From Aristophania vespae (GTDB lineage Bacteria; Pseudomonadota; Alphaproteobacteria; Acetobacterales; Acetobacteraceae), in assembly GCF_009906835.1 (NCBI RefSeq), contig NZ_CP047652.1, forward strand, positions 1,798,001-1,862,000: 64,000 nt of DNA, read 5' to 3'. The notes below the pieces were generated by a model that searched no databases, was not told the origin of the DNA, and saw only the letters and a list, made by a program, of their open reading frames with translations. A program made the translations under genes and the position numbers. Every line of letters starts with the position of its first letter. Within the stretch, counting starts at the first letter, position 1. Below are positions 1 through 8,374 of this stretch, piece by piece.

Positions 1-371
1 CGCAGGCGAGATTTTCCCTCTGGGGCCTCAGCAGCACTTTCCTTAAGTCGTGCGACAGAAATACGGCATGCCCCTATCCCGAGATCAAGAGGCGCATAAA
101 GGTCAGGATAATCAAACTCCATCAGCACATCTGCGCCACAAACACCAATATCAGCACCACCATATGCAACAAAGGTTGCAACATCGAAAGATCTTACTCT
201 TACGACGTCCAAATCTTTATTAGCTGTCGGAAAACGAAGGCGGCGGCTGCTTTCATCAAGACAGTCAGATGCTGGATCAAGGCCTGTATGCAGTAAAACA
301 GGACGCAGGGCTTTTAGTATTCTCCCTTTAGGAAGAGCGAGAATTAAAGGCGCGCTCTGCTTTTCTGTCAT
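1..371 (-). CDS. hisG: ATP phosphoribosyltransferase catalytic subunit, partial (3' part off window)
   Basis: First enzyme of histidine biosynthesis, joining ATP and PRPP to give phosphoribosyl-ATP in the cytoplasm. The visible 123 residues start MTEKQSAPLILALPKGRI, and the ALPKGR motif is the HisG N-terminal signature. Further on are a VVRVRSFDVATFV segment and a YGGADIGVCGADVL stretch that match the short-form HisG fold. The short form lacks the C-terminal regulatory domain and needs HisZ, but the C-terminus lies outside the window, so short versus long form is inferred only from the N-terminal pattern. The gene is transcribed toward lower coordinates and runs off the left edge. The ATG at 369-371 is the natural start. 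Confidence 0.88.
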   Translation of the reverse strand, partial: MTEKQSAPLILALPKGRILKALRPVLLHTGLDPASDCLDESSRRLRFPTANKDLDVVRVRSFDVATFVAYGGADIGVCGADVLMEFDYPDLYAPLDLGIGACRISVARLKESAAEAPEGKSRL

Positions 372-473
372 GAAAGGCTCCCAGGCTCAATAAATAGAGA
401 CAGTAAAAGTTAAAATTAGATCCTCTTATATATCATGACTTAGACAAAGGGGGCCAGAGTAAGAAAAAGCTTA

Positions 474-1085
474 TTAAAGAAAAGTCTTTGCCATGGAGCA
501 GCGTTCTGTCGCTAAACGCGAGGCCATAAGAACAGAACGAGCCTCTTCTATTGCTTTTTCAAGCTCCTGATTGACCACAACATAATCAAATTCTGACCAA
601 TGAGAGATTTCATCTTCTGCTGCCATCATACGTTTTGCAATTTCTTCTTCACTATCAGATTGCCGCCCTCTGAGACGCGACTCAAGAACATCTAATGAAG
701 GTGGAAGTATAAATAGCCCAACAACGTCTTCCGGTAAGGCTTTTTTCATTAAACGAAAACCCTGCCAGTCAATGTCCAAAATAACATCCTTGCCTTGGGC
801 TAAAGCCTTCTCAATAGGGGCACGCGGAGTCCCATAGCCCCGGCCAAAAACCTCAGCCCATTCTAAAAGCTCGCCATTTTCTGCCATTTGACGAAATGTT
901 GCTAAATCACGAAAATAATAATGCTCGCCTTCTTTCTCCCCTGGGCGGGGGGACCGTGTTGTAACAGAAACCGAGGTGAATAAATTATTATCGGTATCTC
1001 TCAAAGCCTGAGCTATTGTTGATTTACCGGCTCCTGATGGTGCGGCAATAACTAAACATACCCCACGGCGGAAGCTCTGGCTCAT
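474..1085 (-). CDS. gmk: Guanylate kinase
   Basis: Converts GMP to GDP with ATP in purine nucleotide metabolism. From the start MSQSFRRG the protein is 203 residues, the usual family size. It has the P-loop APSGAGKST near residue 15-22, then VTTRSPRPGEKEGEHYYF, the GMP-binding segment typical of guanylate kinases, and a lid region with the RLRGRQSDSEEEI motif. An upstream TTG at 1115 also keeps the frame open, but the ATG at 1083-1085 has a purine-rich AGAGAGGG site just ahead and matches family N-termini, so the shorter form is preferred. It is divergent from pqqA; the 200 bp between them must hold both promoters. Confidence 0.95.
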   Translation of the reverse strand: MSQSFRRGVCLVIAAPSGAGKSTIAQALRDTDNNLFTSVSVTTRSPRPGEKEGEHYYFRDLATFRQMAENGELLEWAEVFGRGYGTPRAPIEKALAQGKDVILDIDWQGFRLMKKALPEDVVGLFILPPSLDVLESRLRGRQSDSEEEIAKRMMAAEDEISHWSEFDYVVVNQELEKAIEEARSVLMASRLATERCSMAKTFL

Positions 1086-1303
1086 ATCACCCTCTCTCAA
1101 TAGTGAATTTGGCAAAAAATGACTTAATTATTCACTGGTCCTAAAAGAACATATCGTGAAGCGCCAGTGAAATCGCTCACAACACTGTGTGAATCTGCAT
1201 TTTTAGGTGAATATTTTTTTTATTTCGATTAACATCTATGTAAGACTATGTTGGATTAACAGAGTCTTCTGTGAGACCTTATCGACCTTAAGGAAGCATG
1301 ACC

Positions 1304-1383
1304 ATGGCTTGGAATACACCTAAAGTAACAGAAATCCCCTAGGCGGAGAAATTAACTCTTACGTCTGTGGTGAGAAAAAATAA
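1304..1383 (+). CDS. pqqA: PQQ precursor peptide PqqA, interrupted by a one-base frameshift
   Basis: PqqA is the ribosomal peptide whose Glu and Tyr side chains are joined to make pyrroloquinoline quinone. The reading frame from ATG 1304 gives MAWNTPKVTEIP and then hits TAG at 1340-1342. In the -1 frame from 1339 the sequence continues LGGEINSYVCGEKK to TAA at 1381-1383. The two parts together form a normal PqqA with the essential E-x-x-x-Y pair. Adding one C to the CCCC run at 1336-1339 restores one 27-codon gene. AAGGAAG at 1290-1296 is a good ribosome site for ATG 1304 and too close for ATG 1298. It is followed directly by pqqBCDE. Sequencing error, real mutation or slippage at C-CCC-TAG are all possible. 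Confidence 0.85.
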
Positions 1384-1407
1384 TAGATCATCCCCCATTT
1401 AGAGGGG

Positions 1408-1437
1408 AACGGCTGCTCCCCAGAGGGGCAGCCGTTT
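1408..1437 (+). terminator. Hairpin between pqqA and pqqB (attenuator or partial terminator)
   Basis: An inverted repeat pairs AACGGCTG (1408-1415) with CAGCCGTT (1428-1435), with an inner CCCC/GGGG stem, and is followed by a T-rich tract. Its position after pqqA and 63 bases before pqqB suits partial termination, which would leave the substrate peptide mRNA in excess over the enzyme mRNA, as reported for other pqq clusters. The role here is inferred. Confidence 0.75.
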
Positions 1438-1499
1438 TCTTTATTTGCCCCTGGCTTTTTCATTAATTGACATATAGGGGCCTGTTTAGAGGAACCTGT

Positions 1500-2414
1500 A
1501 TGATAAAGGTCATTATCCTGGGAGCATCTGCTGGTGGAGGCTTTCCGCAGTGGAATTCGGCAGCGCCGGCCTGTTTGAAGGCCCATCAGGGAGTAGGCGC
1601 CAAAGCGCGAACACAAGCCTCCATTGCCGTAAGTGCTGATGGGGAAAACTGGTTTTTACTCAATGCCTCGCCCGATTTGCGGCAACAAATTCTCTCTACA
1701 CCAGCCTTACATCATAAAGGCTCATTACGGGGAACACCCATTCAGGGCGTGATTCTCACAAATGCTGAGATTGATGCAGTGATTGGCCTTTTGACAATGA
1801 GGGAAAGAGAGCCTTTTACCCTCATGGGAAGTGCCTCTACTTTAAGGCAGCTTGATGCCAATCCAATCTTTGAAGCACTTGACCGTGAAATTGTTACACG
1901 CAGAGTTCTGCCTCTTCAGCATCCTTTCCCGCTAGCCTGCAAAAACGGAATCTCTTCTGGTCTGACATTAGAAGCCTTTACAGTGCCGGGAAAAGCACCG
2001 CTTTATGCTGAAAAAGAAGGAACACGGTCCGACGATACGCTGGGCATTTCTATCTCAGACGGGAACAAAACCCTGATCTTTATTCCAGGATGTGCCGAAA
2101 TTACGCCTGAAATTGTGGACCGGGTTGCAAAAGCTGATCTGGTCTTTTTTGATGGTACATTATGGCAGGATGATGAGATGATCCGTGCAGGGTTAAGCCC
2201 TAAGACAGGCCATAGAATGGGCCATGTATCTGTCAATGGAGAGGACGGTCCGCTTCGTCATTTGGCAAATTGCACCATACCTCAAAAAGTTTTTATTCAT
2301 ATCAATAATTCCAACCCGATATTACTTGAAAATAGTCAGGAACGTCAGGCTGTTGAGCAAGCGGGCTGGATCGTTGCCGAAGACGGCATGACATTTCAGC
2401 TGGAGGTCGCATGA
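1500..2414 (+). CDS. pqqB: PQQ biosynthesis protein PqqB (metallo-beta-lactamase fold)
   Basis: PqqB belongs to the metallo-beta-lactamase superfamily and is proposed to hydroxylate the cross-linked Tyr of PqqA during PQQ formation. The 304-residue protein starts MIKVIILGASAGGGFPQWN, the PqqB hallmark, followed by the conserved CLKA region, a TNAEIDAVIGLL segment, IFIPGCAEI and a HINNSNPIL motif near the end. An in-frame ATG exists upstream at 1467, but AGAGGA at 1488-1493 sits properly ahead of ATG 1500 and the family begins here. The stop overlaps the start of pqqC (ATGA at 2411-2414), indicating translational coupling. Confidence 0.96.
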   Translation: MIKVIILGASAGGGFPQWNSAAPACLKAHQGVGAKARTQASIAVSADGENWFLLNASPDLRQQILSTPALHHKGSLRGTPIQGVILTNAEIDAVIGLLTMREREPFTLMGSASTLRQLDANPIFEALDREIVTRRVLPLQHPFPLACKNGISSGLTLEAFTVPGKAPLYAEKEGTRSDDTLGISISDGNKTLIFIPGCAEITPEIVDRVAKADLVFFDGTLWQDDEMIRAGLSPKTGHRMGHVSVNGEDGPLRHLANCTIPQKVFIHINNSNPILLENSQERQAVEQAGWIVAEDGMTFQLEVA

Positions 2415-3142
2415 CAAACCCTCTTACCCCTGATGCACTTGAAGCAGAACTTCGTAAAATTGGTGCAGAGCGCTATCACAACAGGCACCCCCTGCACAAA
2501 GCCATGTATGCTGGAAATTTAACAAAAGGTCAGCTTCAGGCCTGGGCACTGAATCGCTATTATTATCAGGCGATGATTCCTGTGAAAGATGCTCTTTTAT
2601 TAGCGCGGCTTCCTACACCTGAATTACGCCGCGAATGGCGACGTCGTATCGAGGATCACGATGGGCATGAACCCAATACAGGCGGGATTGCACGCTGGTT
2701 TAAACTAACAGATGGGTTGGGACTGGACCGTGATTATGTCATGAGCCTCAAAGGTCTTTTACCTGCAACACGCTTTGCTGTTGAGGCTTATGTTCATTTT
2801 GTGCGTGATCGCTCGCTTTTAGCAGCTATTGCTTCTTCTCTAACTGAGCTTTTCTCTCCAACAATCATTCCCGAACGTATGGAGGGCATGCTCAAAAATT
2901 ACGATTTCATTTCTGAAGACACAATGGCTTATTTCAAGCCCCGCCTCACTCAGGCTCCGCGTGATTCAGAATTTGCTCTTTCTTATGTTAAAGAACATGC
3001 AACAACCATTGAACAGCAACAAGAGGTGCTGCAAGCTTTGGAATTTAAATGTTCTGTCTTATGGACCCTTTTAGATGCTCTCGATTACGCTTATGTAGAA
3101 GGGAACATCCCTCCTGGGGCCTTTGTACCGGACAGATCATAA
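2411..3142 (+). CDS. pqqC: Pyrroloquinoline-quinone synthase PqqC
   Basis: Catalyses the last step of PQQ formation, an oxygen-dependent ring closure and eight-electron oxidation. The 243-residue protein is the family's usual length. Conserved features include RYHNRHPLHKAM near residues 21-32, the NRYYYQAMIPVKDA helix, the EDHDGHEPNTGG histidine-bearing loop around residue 80-90, and ELFSPTIIPERM. The fold is a heme-oxygenase-like, all-helical one without a cofactor. It overlaps pqqB by four bases and is followed three bases later by pqqD. Nothing in the sequence suggests damage. Confidence 0.96.
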   Translation: MTNPLTPDALEAELRKIGAERYHNRHPLHKAMYAGNLTKGQLQAWALNRYYYQAMIPVKDALLLARLPTPELRREWRRRIEDHDGHEPNTGGIARWFKLTDGLGLDRDYVMSLKGLLPATRFAVEAYVHFVRDRSLLAAIASSLTELFSPTIIPERMEGMLKNYDFISEDTMAYFKPRLTQAPRDSEFALSYVKEHATTIEQQQEVLQALEFKCSVLWTLLDALDYAYVEGNIPPGAFVPDRS

Positions 3143-3144
3143 TT

Positions 3145-3417
3145 ATGCTTACTGAGAGTTGCTGCTTAAAATTTACGCGTGGTCATCGTCTTCAACACGA
3201 TAAAGTGCGTGATTTATGGTTAATCCAGGCCCCTGAAAAGGCTTTTATTGCTGATAATATTGCCGCGGCAACTCTCAATTTAATTGATGGTGAAAGAAGC
3301 ATTGCTGATATCATCAATCAGCTTGCCCTAGAATATCAAGCCCCAAGAGACATCATCACCAAAGATGTATTATCTTTGCTCTCTGATCTGCACAGCAAAG
3401 GAATATTATCGCAATGA
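3145..3417 (+). CDS. pqqD: PqqA-binding peptide chaperone PqqD
   Basis: PqqD is a small RRE-type chaperone that binds PqqA and delivers it to the radical SAM enzyme PqqE. From ATG 3145 the protein has 90 residues, with the pattern LTESCCLKFTRGHRLQHD near the start, a central AATLNLIDGERSIADII segment and a C-terminal LLSDLHSKGIL helix, all matching PqqD. An upstream in-frame ATG at 3049 lies inside pqqC in another frame and gives an unrelated extension, so it is rejected. The stop overlaps pqqE by four bases (3414-3417). Confidence 0.93.
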   Translation: MLTESCCLKFTRGHRLQHDKVRDLWLIQAPEKAFIADNIAAATLNLIDGERSIADIINQLALEYQAPRDIITKDVLSLLSDLHSKGILSQ

Positions 3418-4520
3418 GCTATAGTCCTTCGCCATTGGGGCCAGTTCCACCGCCTATGAGCCTATTGGCTGAGATTACCCACAGATGCCCTTTATCCTGC
3501 CCTTATTGCTCTAATCCGCTTGAACTTGAACGTAAGGCACAGGAGCTTTCAACTGAAAGCTGGAAACGTGTTTTAAACGAGGCAGCAGAACTTGGTATTT
3601 TGCAGGTGCATTTTTCCGGCGGTGAGCCTATGGCAAGGCCAGATTTGCCCGAACTTATTGCTCATGCACGAAGTCTCAACCTCTATACAAATCTTATTAC
3701 CTCAGGGGTTTTATTAACTGATGAGGCTATGGATATCCTTGATAAAGCTGGACTAGACCACATTCAGCTTTCCTTTCAAGATAGCCGGGCCAAAGAAGCA
3801 GACATGATGAGTGGTTTTACAAACGTACAACCACGAAAACTTGAAGCAGCAAAGCGTATTCATCGAGCAGGTTTGCCCCTTACTTTAAATTTTATTCTTC
3901 ATAGAGGTAATATTGAGCAATTACCCGACATGTTTGACCTTGCTCGTGAATTAAAGGCCATACGTGTAGAAATGGCCAATGTTCAATATTATGGATGGGC
4001 ATTAGAAAATAGAGCCGCTTTACTTCCAAGCCTGCCCCAACTTGAAGCCGCGCAAATAATAATTGACCGTGAACTTGCTAAAGGCGGGTTGGCCATTGAT
4101 TACGTAACACCAGATTATTACGCCACAAGACCTAAACCTTGCATGGGTGGATGGGGGCGCCGTTTTTTAAATATTAGCCCTTCTGGCCGTGTTTTACCCT
4201 GCCATGCTGCTGAAACAATCCCCGACCTTGTTTTTGATAATGTAGAAGAAAAACCCCTTAAAGAGATTTGGGAAAATGGTTCTGCCTTCCAACTCTTTCG
4301 CGGAACAGAATGGATGCCAGAACCATGCGCAAGCTGTGATCGCAAAGAAATAGACTGGGGCGGTTGCCGATGCCAGGCTTTAGCCCTGACAGGCAAAGCT
4401 CAGAATACTGACCCTGTATGTAGCCTATCGCCCCATCATAATATTATCGAAAAAGCCTTATCAGAAGCTAACGAAGAGCAGGAAACGTCTTTGATTTATC
4501 GCCGCTTTAGAACTTCATAG
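3414..4520 (+). CDS. pqqE: PqqA peptide cyclase PqqE (radical SAM/SPASM)
   Basis: Forms the carbon-carbon bond between Glu and Tyr of PqqA, using SAM-derived radical chemistry. The radical SAM cysteine motif C-x3-C-x2-C is at residues 25, 29 and 32 (THRCPLSCPYCSN), followed by SGGEP. The C-terminal SPASM domain carries PCHAAE, EPCASCDRK and GGCRCQA cysteines for auxiliary clusters. The 368-residue length is normal. It is the last gene of the pqq run; no pqqF-type protease is adjacent, so cleavage of the product would rely on genes elsewhere. Its 3' end overlaps the convergent glycosyltransferase gene by 14 bases. Confidence 0.96.
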   Translation: MSYSPSPLGPVPPPMSLLAEITHRCPLSCPYCSNPLELERKAQELSTESWKRVLNEAAELGILQVHFSGGEPMARPDLPELIAHARSLNLYTNLITSGVLLTDEAMDILDKAGLDHIQLSFQDSRAKEADMMSGFTNVQPRKLEAAKRIHRAGLPLTLNFILHRGNIEQLPDMFDLARELKAIRVEMANVQYYGWALENRAALLPSLPQLEAAQIIIDRELAKGGLAIDYVTPDYYATRPKPCMGGWGRRFLNISPSGRVLPCHAAETIPDLVFDNVEEKPLKEIWENGSAFQLFRGTEWMPEPCASCDRKEIDWGGCRCQALALTGKAQNTDPVCSLSPHHNIIEKALSEANEEQETSLIYRRFRTS

Positions 4521-5511
4521 ATTTGAAGGTTTGCTTCAAGGCAAGCCACTTACTGCGGGCATGGATATGATGAATCTTCTTTCCAGAAGCTACAGCGAAC
4601 GTCCCTGCTCGCCACGTAAAAACATTATTCCAGATACAAAACCGTTGTTCTATTGATGGTTTAAACTGAATATTTTGAGCTCTATAGCGCCAATAAAGCC
4701 GTTTAAAAGGATTAAAACAGTTACGCTTCCATGGTTTGCGATCTTCAATAAAATGTATAATCCCCGGATTATTTAAGCTAAATATGAGTTCATCTCGCGG
4801 AAAATCATTATTTTCTTCATCAAGTAGATCTTTTGGCAATCTTGGCCAAAAATAATAAAGCAACCCTGGAACATTCCAGCGCAAAGGAAGCTGTAAAATT
4901 TTGTTATGAAAAGCTAAATTAAGAATATCTTGGTCGTGATATTTTACTTTATCTTTATGTTCATAAAACACTTTGGCAAAATAACTTGATAAACGACCAT
5001 AGCGTTTCTGTGCCAGCTCCAAATCTAACAACATAACACCGCTATTTATATAAAGACCGTCTGAAGCTCTTCCAAAAAGCCGTTTGTCATTTCCTACGGA
5101 ATAAATATCTGGTATTGCCCCAATAACATGATCATGAAGATCGATATTCCATAACTCAACAATGTCATCACAAACTAAAATGTCTGTATCTAAATATATT
5201 ATTCTATGCACATTATCTGGCAAAACATCCTGAACTAACAGGCGATTATAGGCGCTTTTTGTCAAATAATTATCTTCTAACTCTAGATTATCTAAAAAAC
5301 AGCTATCTATCTTTAAAAAACTTACGCTCACTCTTTCAGAAAAATTACGACTAATTTCATTTATCTTTGATAATGGTAAATCGCTCCCGTAAATAACAAA
5401 AATATTAATATCTTTATGATTGCTGGTATGTGCCAATATAGAGTTTATAACACTATAAGCATGTTGAGCATAACCATTACGATTATCAAACGACATAACT
5501 ACATTTATCAC
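4507..5511 (-). CDS. GT8-family glycosyltransferase (LgtC-like), 3' half of a split gene
   Basis: Retaining sugar transferase of family GT8, probably acting on lipopolysaccharide or another surface glycan in the cytoplasm. The 334-residue frame has the DxD metal/nucleotide-sugar motif in RIIYLDTDILVCDD (D108, D110), YINSGVMLLDL, HDQDILNLAF and a WNVPGLLYYFW region, all typical of GT8. The apparent start is GTG 5511, lying inside the end of the upstream frame (5508-6356). The neighbouring intact gene at 6440-8293 carries the same two domains in one chain. Adding one base to the CCCC run at 5513-5516 (GGGG on the coding strand) would join the pair into a 616-residue protein. Confidence 0.85.
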   Translation of the reverse strand: MINVVMSFDNRNGYAQHAYSVINSILAHTSNHKDINIFVIYGSDLPLSKINEISRNFSERVSVSFLKIDSCFLDNLELEDNYLTKSAYNRLLVQDVLPDNVHRIIYLDTDILVCDDIVELWNIDLHDHVIGAIPDIYSVGNDKRLFGRASDGLYINSGVMLLDLELAQKRYGRLSSYFAKVFYEHKDKVKYHDQDILNLAFHNKILQLPLRWNVPGLLYYFWPRLPKDLLDEENNDFPRDELIFSLNNPGIIHFIEDRKPWKRNCFNPFKRLYWRYRAQNIQFKPSIEQRFCIWNNVFTWRAGTFAVASGKKIHHIHARSKWLALKQTFKSMKF

Positions 5512-6356
5512 GCCCCATAAAGAACTTTTTTTGGAGAAGTGTAGCGTATAATTTTTTCTTTTCTCAGAACTGACTTAACAATATTTCGTGAATTCAGATC
5601 GTTAGAAATACGCAAATAGTCGCTTACATATATGGCAGGAGCTGAAAAGCTTAATGATTCTATATTGCCATTAGTAAAATAAGTCGTAAATAATATTAAT
5701 GATAGTAAATAATAATCAACATACTCATCTTGATAACTAGAAAAACTTATTTTTTCCAACAAACCAAACAAAAACTCACAATATTCATTAAGCAAATTCC
5801 GTTGCAGAAAAAAAACATTGCAAGGTATCAGAGTTTTCCCATTTAGAACGTCATCAAAGCTTGCATAAAATTCTGGATATGCTTTTTTTATAAGCTCAGA
5901 AAGCTGCTTTAAACTCCTGTCCTTTCCAGTTTTTCTTTTATAGAAAGACGCAATCGTATCACCATCCTGAACAACAGAAATGTCTTCTAACGCGTATAAT
6001 CTAGGTATAAAATTTTCACTAACTTTAATGACAGAAAGGAGATCATTTTCTCTCCATTTAAAGGACCGACTGTCACTTTGCGTTATGCCTGCCTTTGCAA
6101 TATCCTTATCATACTCTCTACCTGCCAGAGATAAAAACACATCATTGTAAGAAAAACCAACATAGTCACATTGATTATGCTTCCATACGGCATATAGCTG
6201 GTCCAAAAAGCCTCTTGAGGTCTTTAAATGATGAAAAAATCCTTCGTTATGTCCTGCTTCTGATTTCACCCACTCTTGCGGAATAGAGTTAAATAAATCT
6301 CTCTTAATGATAGATGCCTCTTTTTCAAATGGCAGGTAAATACAGGCAGTTACCAT
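5508..6356 (-). CDS. DUF4422-like domain protein, 5' half of a split DUF4422-GT8 gene
   Basis: The 282 residues align by eye along their whole length with the first 285 residues of the intact fusion at 6440-8293. Shared points are IKRDLFNSIPQEW versus IKSDLFKQIPPEW, LDQLYAVWKHNQCDYVGFSYND versus its counterpart, and a central NVFFLQRNLLNEYCEFLFGLL segment. The DYVGFSYN and EYC-LFGLL motifs resemble DUF4422, a domain of uncertain glycosyltransferase function seen in glycan loci. The frame ends SPKKVLYGA at a TGA; the partner domain begins at once in the -1 frame. Either two coupled genes or, more likely, one gene with a one-base loss. Confidence 0.7.
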   Translation of the reverse strand: MVTACIYLPFEKEASIIKRDLFNSIPQEWVKSEAGHNEGFFHHLKTSRGFLDQLYAVWKHNQCDYVGFSYNDVFLSLAGREYDKDIAKAGITQSDSRSFKWRENDLLSVIKVSENFIPRLYALEDISVVQDGDTIASFYKRKTGKDRSLKQLSELIKKAYPEFYASFDDVLNGKTLIPCNVFFLQRNLLNEYCEFLFGLLEKISFSSYQDEYVDYYLLSLILFTTYFTNGNIESLSFSAPAIYVSDYLRISNDLNSRNIVKSVLRKEKIIRYTSPKKVLYGA

Positions 6357-6439
6357 AAATAAAGAATTCCCAATTTTTTATAAAAGCCTCATAAGAGGCT
6401 TTCATCATTATGTTACTAGTGTGAAAATTTGAACCGCTT

Positions 6440-8293
6440 TTATTTCTTTTGAAAAAACAAAGCCTTTTTAAAGCTTTTCACGTAACTACGTAGCGGGATA
6501 ACGTAAAACTGTTTTCCTAAAAACAAACACGCAACGCCGTTACAGACCAAAAGAAAATAATTAACCCGACAGATACGCTGTACTATAGAAATTTTCACGT
6601 CTGTATGTTTTGCCCTATAGTGCCAATAAAGCTCTTTTACAGGCGTGAGACAATTTTGCTTCCATGGTTTCCGGCGGCCAATAAAATGAATGATTGCTGG
6701 GTCATTAAAGGCACTTTGCTGCATTTCAGGCAAAGTTTCATAATCTGGATGATCAATGATATCCTTAGGAAGGCGCGGTTGGAAAAAATATGAAAGGCCA
6801 GGAATATTCCAACGCAACGGAATATTATAAATATCGCCTTCAAAAGCAATATTAAGTATGTCCTGATCGTGGTAACCAATCCTATTTTGATGTTTGTAAA
6901 AAACTTCAGCAAAATAATATGAGAGCTGGCCATAGCGTTTTTCAGCCAAAACAAGGTCAAGAATAAGCACACCTGAATTGACGTAAATATTTTCATTTTT
7001 CTGATCAGAGAGGCGGTTTCTAAGCTCTTTTCCCTGACAGTCCTCTACGCCTCCCATAACATGGCCTTGTAGATCTATATTCCATAGATCCACAATATCA
7101 TCACATACGACCAGATCTGTATCTAAGTAAATTATCCGATCTACCCCTCTGGGTAAGATCTCTTGAACAAATAATCTATAATAAGCGCTTTGTGTTAAAT
7201 GGTTGCCCGTAGGTGGGAGTTGGTCTGCAAAATCATTATTAATTTCTTTGAAAATCAAGTTTAATTTTTTATCATAATAGGCCTGCATTTCTTTCCTTTT
7301 TTCAAAAGAAAGAGCATTGCCATGTATGATATATAGATCAATATCGTCGCAATTTTGAGTATGGGCTAATATTGAATTTATAACACTAATGGCATGAGGC
7401 GCATAAATATCGTCAAATGACATGACAATATTTATTTTATCTCCATATTTAATATCTTTTTTCTTCTTTTTTATTATATCACTTTCTCTTTTTATAACAG
7501 TTTTTATAATATCCTTCGCATTTATTGATAAATTACGTGGGTCAACACAAACTAATGGTAGATTAACAAGTTTTTTTGACTCCTTATCTGCCGAAAGGCT
7601 ATTAAAATATATTGTGCTTAAGACTAGTGATAAAAAATTATAATCATAATTTTCTGCTGTGTGATTTGGTGATTTATTTTTAATTTTCTTTAAAACATCA
7701 AACAAGAATGTACAGTAATCATCAAATATATCTTTCTCTAATAAGAAAAATAAACCTGGCAAAATAAGATCACCATAACAAACATTAAGAGCATTTATGT
7801 ATAAATCAGTATATTCTTCTTTTATGATAGAAATTATATTGGCAATATTATCTGTGTTGCCTATGCGTTTTTCGTAAAATGAGCTCACATTATCCTCATG
7901 AGCGCTCATTGATACTTTGTTTAATGGATATAGATTAGGTATAAAGACATCGCCTCTTTGTATGACAGAAGGCATATCTTTTTGCCGCCATTTATAAGAC
8001 CGGCATATGTTATTATTTATGCGCGGTATTCTTAAATCTGTATCACTCTTTCTTTCGGTAAAAGAGAGATATAAATTATTGTAAGAAAATCCAATATAAT
8101 CCTGCTGACTATTTTTCCATACCGCATAAAGCTCAAATAGAAAGCTCTGCGACTGTACAAGGTCACAAAGCAAACTATCTTCGTTAAGCGCGCTTTTCTG
8201 CCGCCATTCTGGAGGAATTTGTTTAAATAGGTCACTTTTAATAAAAGACTCTGATTTAGAAGATGTAACGAAAACACTTACATTAGCCGTCAT
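6440..8293 (-). CDS. DUF4422-like / GT8 bifunctional glycosyltransferase
   Basis: A 617-residue protein with two parts. Residues 1 to about 285 resemble DUF4422 (ELYAVWKNSQQDYIGFSYNN near 55-72, LFFLLEKDIFDDYCTFLFDVL near 181-201). Residues about 287-560 form a GT8 domain with the metal-binding DTD at 391-393, YVNSGVLILDL and HDQDILNIAF. A lysine-rich linker near 275-285 separates them. No signal peptide or membrane segment is evident, so it should act on the cytoplasmic side on nascent surface glycan. It is the paralogue of the split pair downstream, pointing to a tandem duplication. Coding is AT-richer than the flanking pqq and rib genes, which hints at horizontal origin. Acceptor and donor sugars cannot be told. 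Confidence 0.8.
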   Translation of the reverse strand: MTANVSVFVTSSKSESFIKSDLFKQIPPEWRQKSALNEDSLLCDLVQSQSFLFELYAVWKNSQQDYIGFSYNNLYLSFTERKSDTDLRIPRINNNICRSYKWRQKDMPSVIQRGDVFIPNLYPLNKVSMSAHEDNVSSFYEKRIGNTDNIANIISIIKEEYTDLYINALNVCYGDLILPGLFFLLEKDIFDDYCTFLFDVLKKIKNKSPNHTAENYDYNFLSLVLSTIYFNSLSADKESKKLVNLPLVCVDPRNLSINAKDIIKTVIKRESDIIKKKKKDIKYGDKINIVMSFDDIYAPHAISVINSILAHTQNCDDIDLYIIHGNALSFEKRKEMQAYYDKKLNLIFKEINNDFADQLPPTGNHLTQSAYYRLFVQEILPRGVDRIIYLDTDLVVCDDIVDLWNIDLQGHVMGGVEDCQGKELRNRLSDQKNENIYVNSGVLILDLVLAEKRYGQLSYYFAEVFYKHQNRIGYHDQDILNIAFEGDIYNIPLRWNIPGLSYFFQPRLPKDIIDHPDYETLPEMQQSAFNDPAIIHFIGRRKPWKQNCLTPVKELYWHYRAKHTDVKISIVQRICRVNYFLLVCNGVACLFLGKQFYVIPLRSYVKSFKKALFFQKK

Positions 8294-8374
8294 TAATACG
8301 AGACCTTTTTCTTAAAATTTACCTCTTCTAAACAAATTCACGCTGCCGATAAACCTATCTAGACAAGTATGGCC

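Noticed and set aside
1359-1616. Minus-strand 85-codon ORF across the pqqA-pqqB junction
   Set aside because: It is antisense to pqqA, the hairpin and pqqB, and has no family resemblance.
6605-7643. Short ORFs on both strands inside the DUF4422-GT8 fusion
   Set aside because: No ribosome sites, no motifs; the fusion protein explains the coding.
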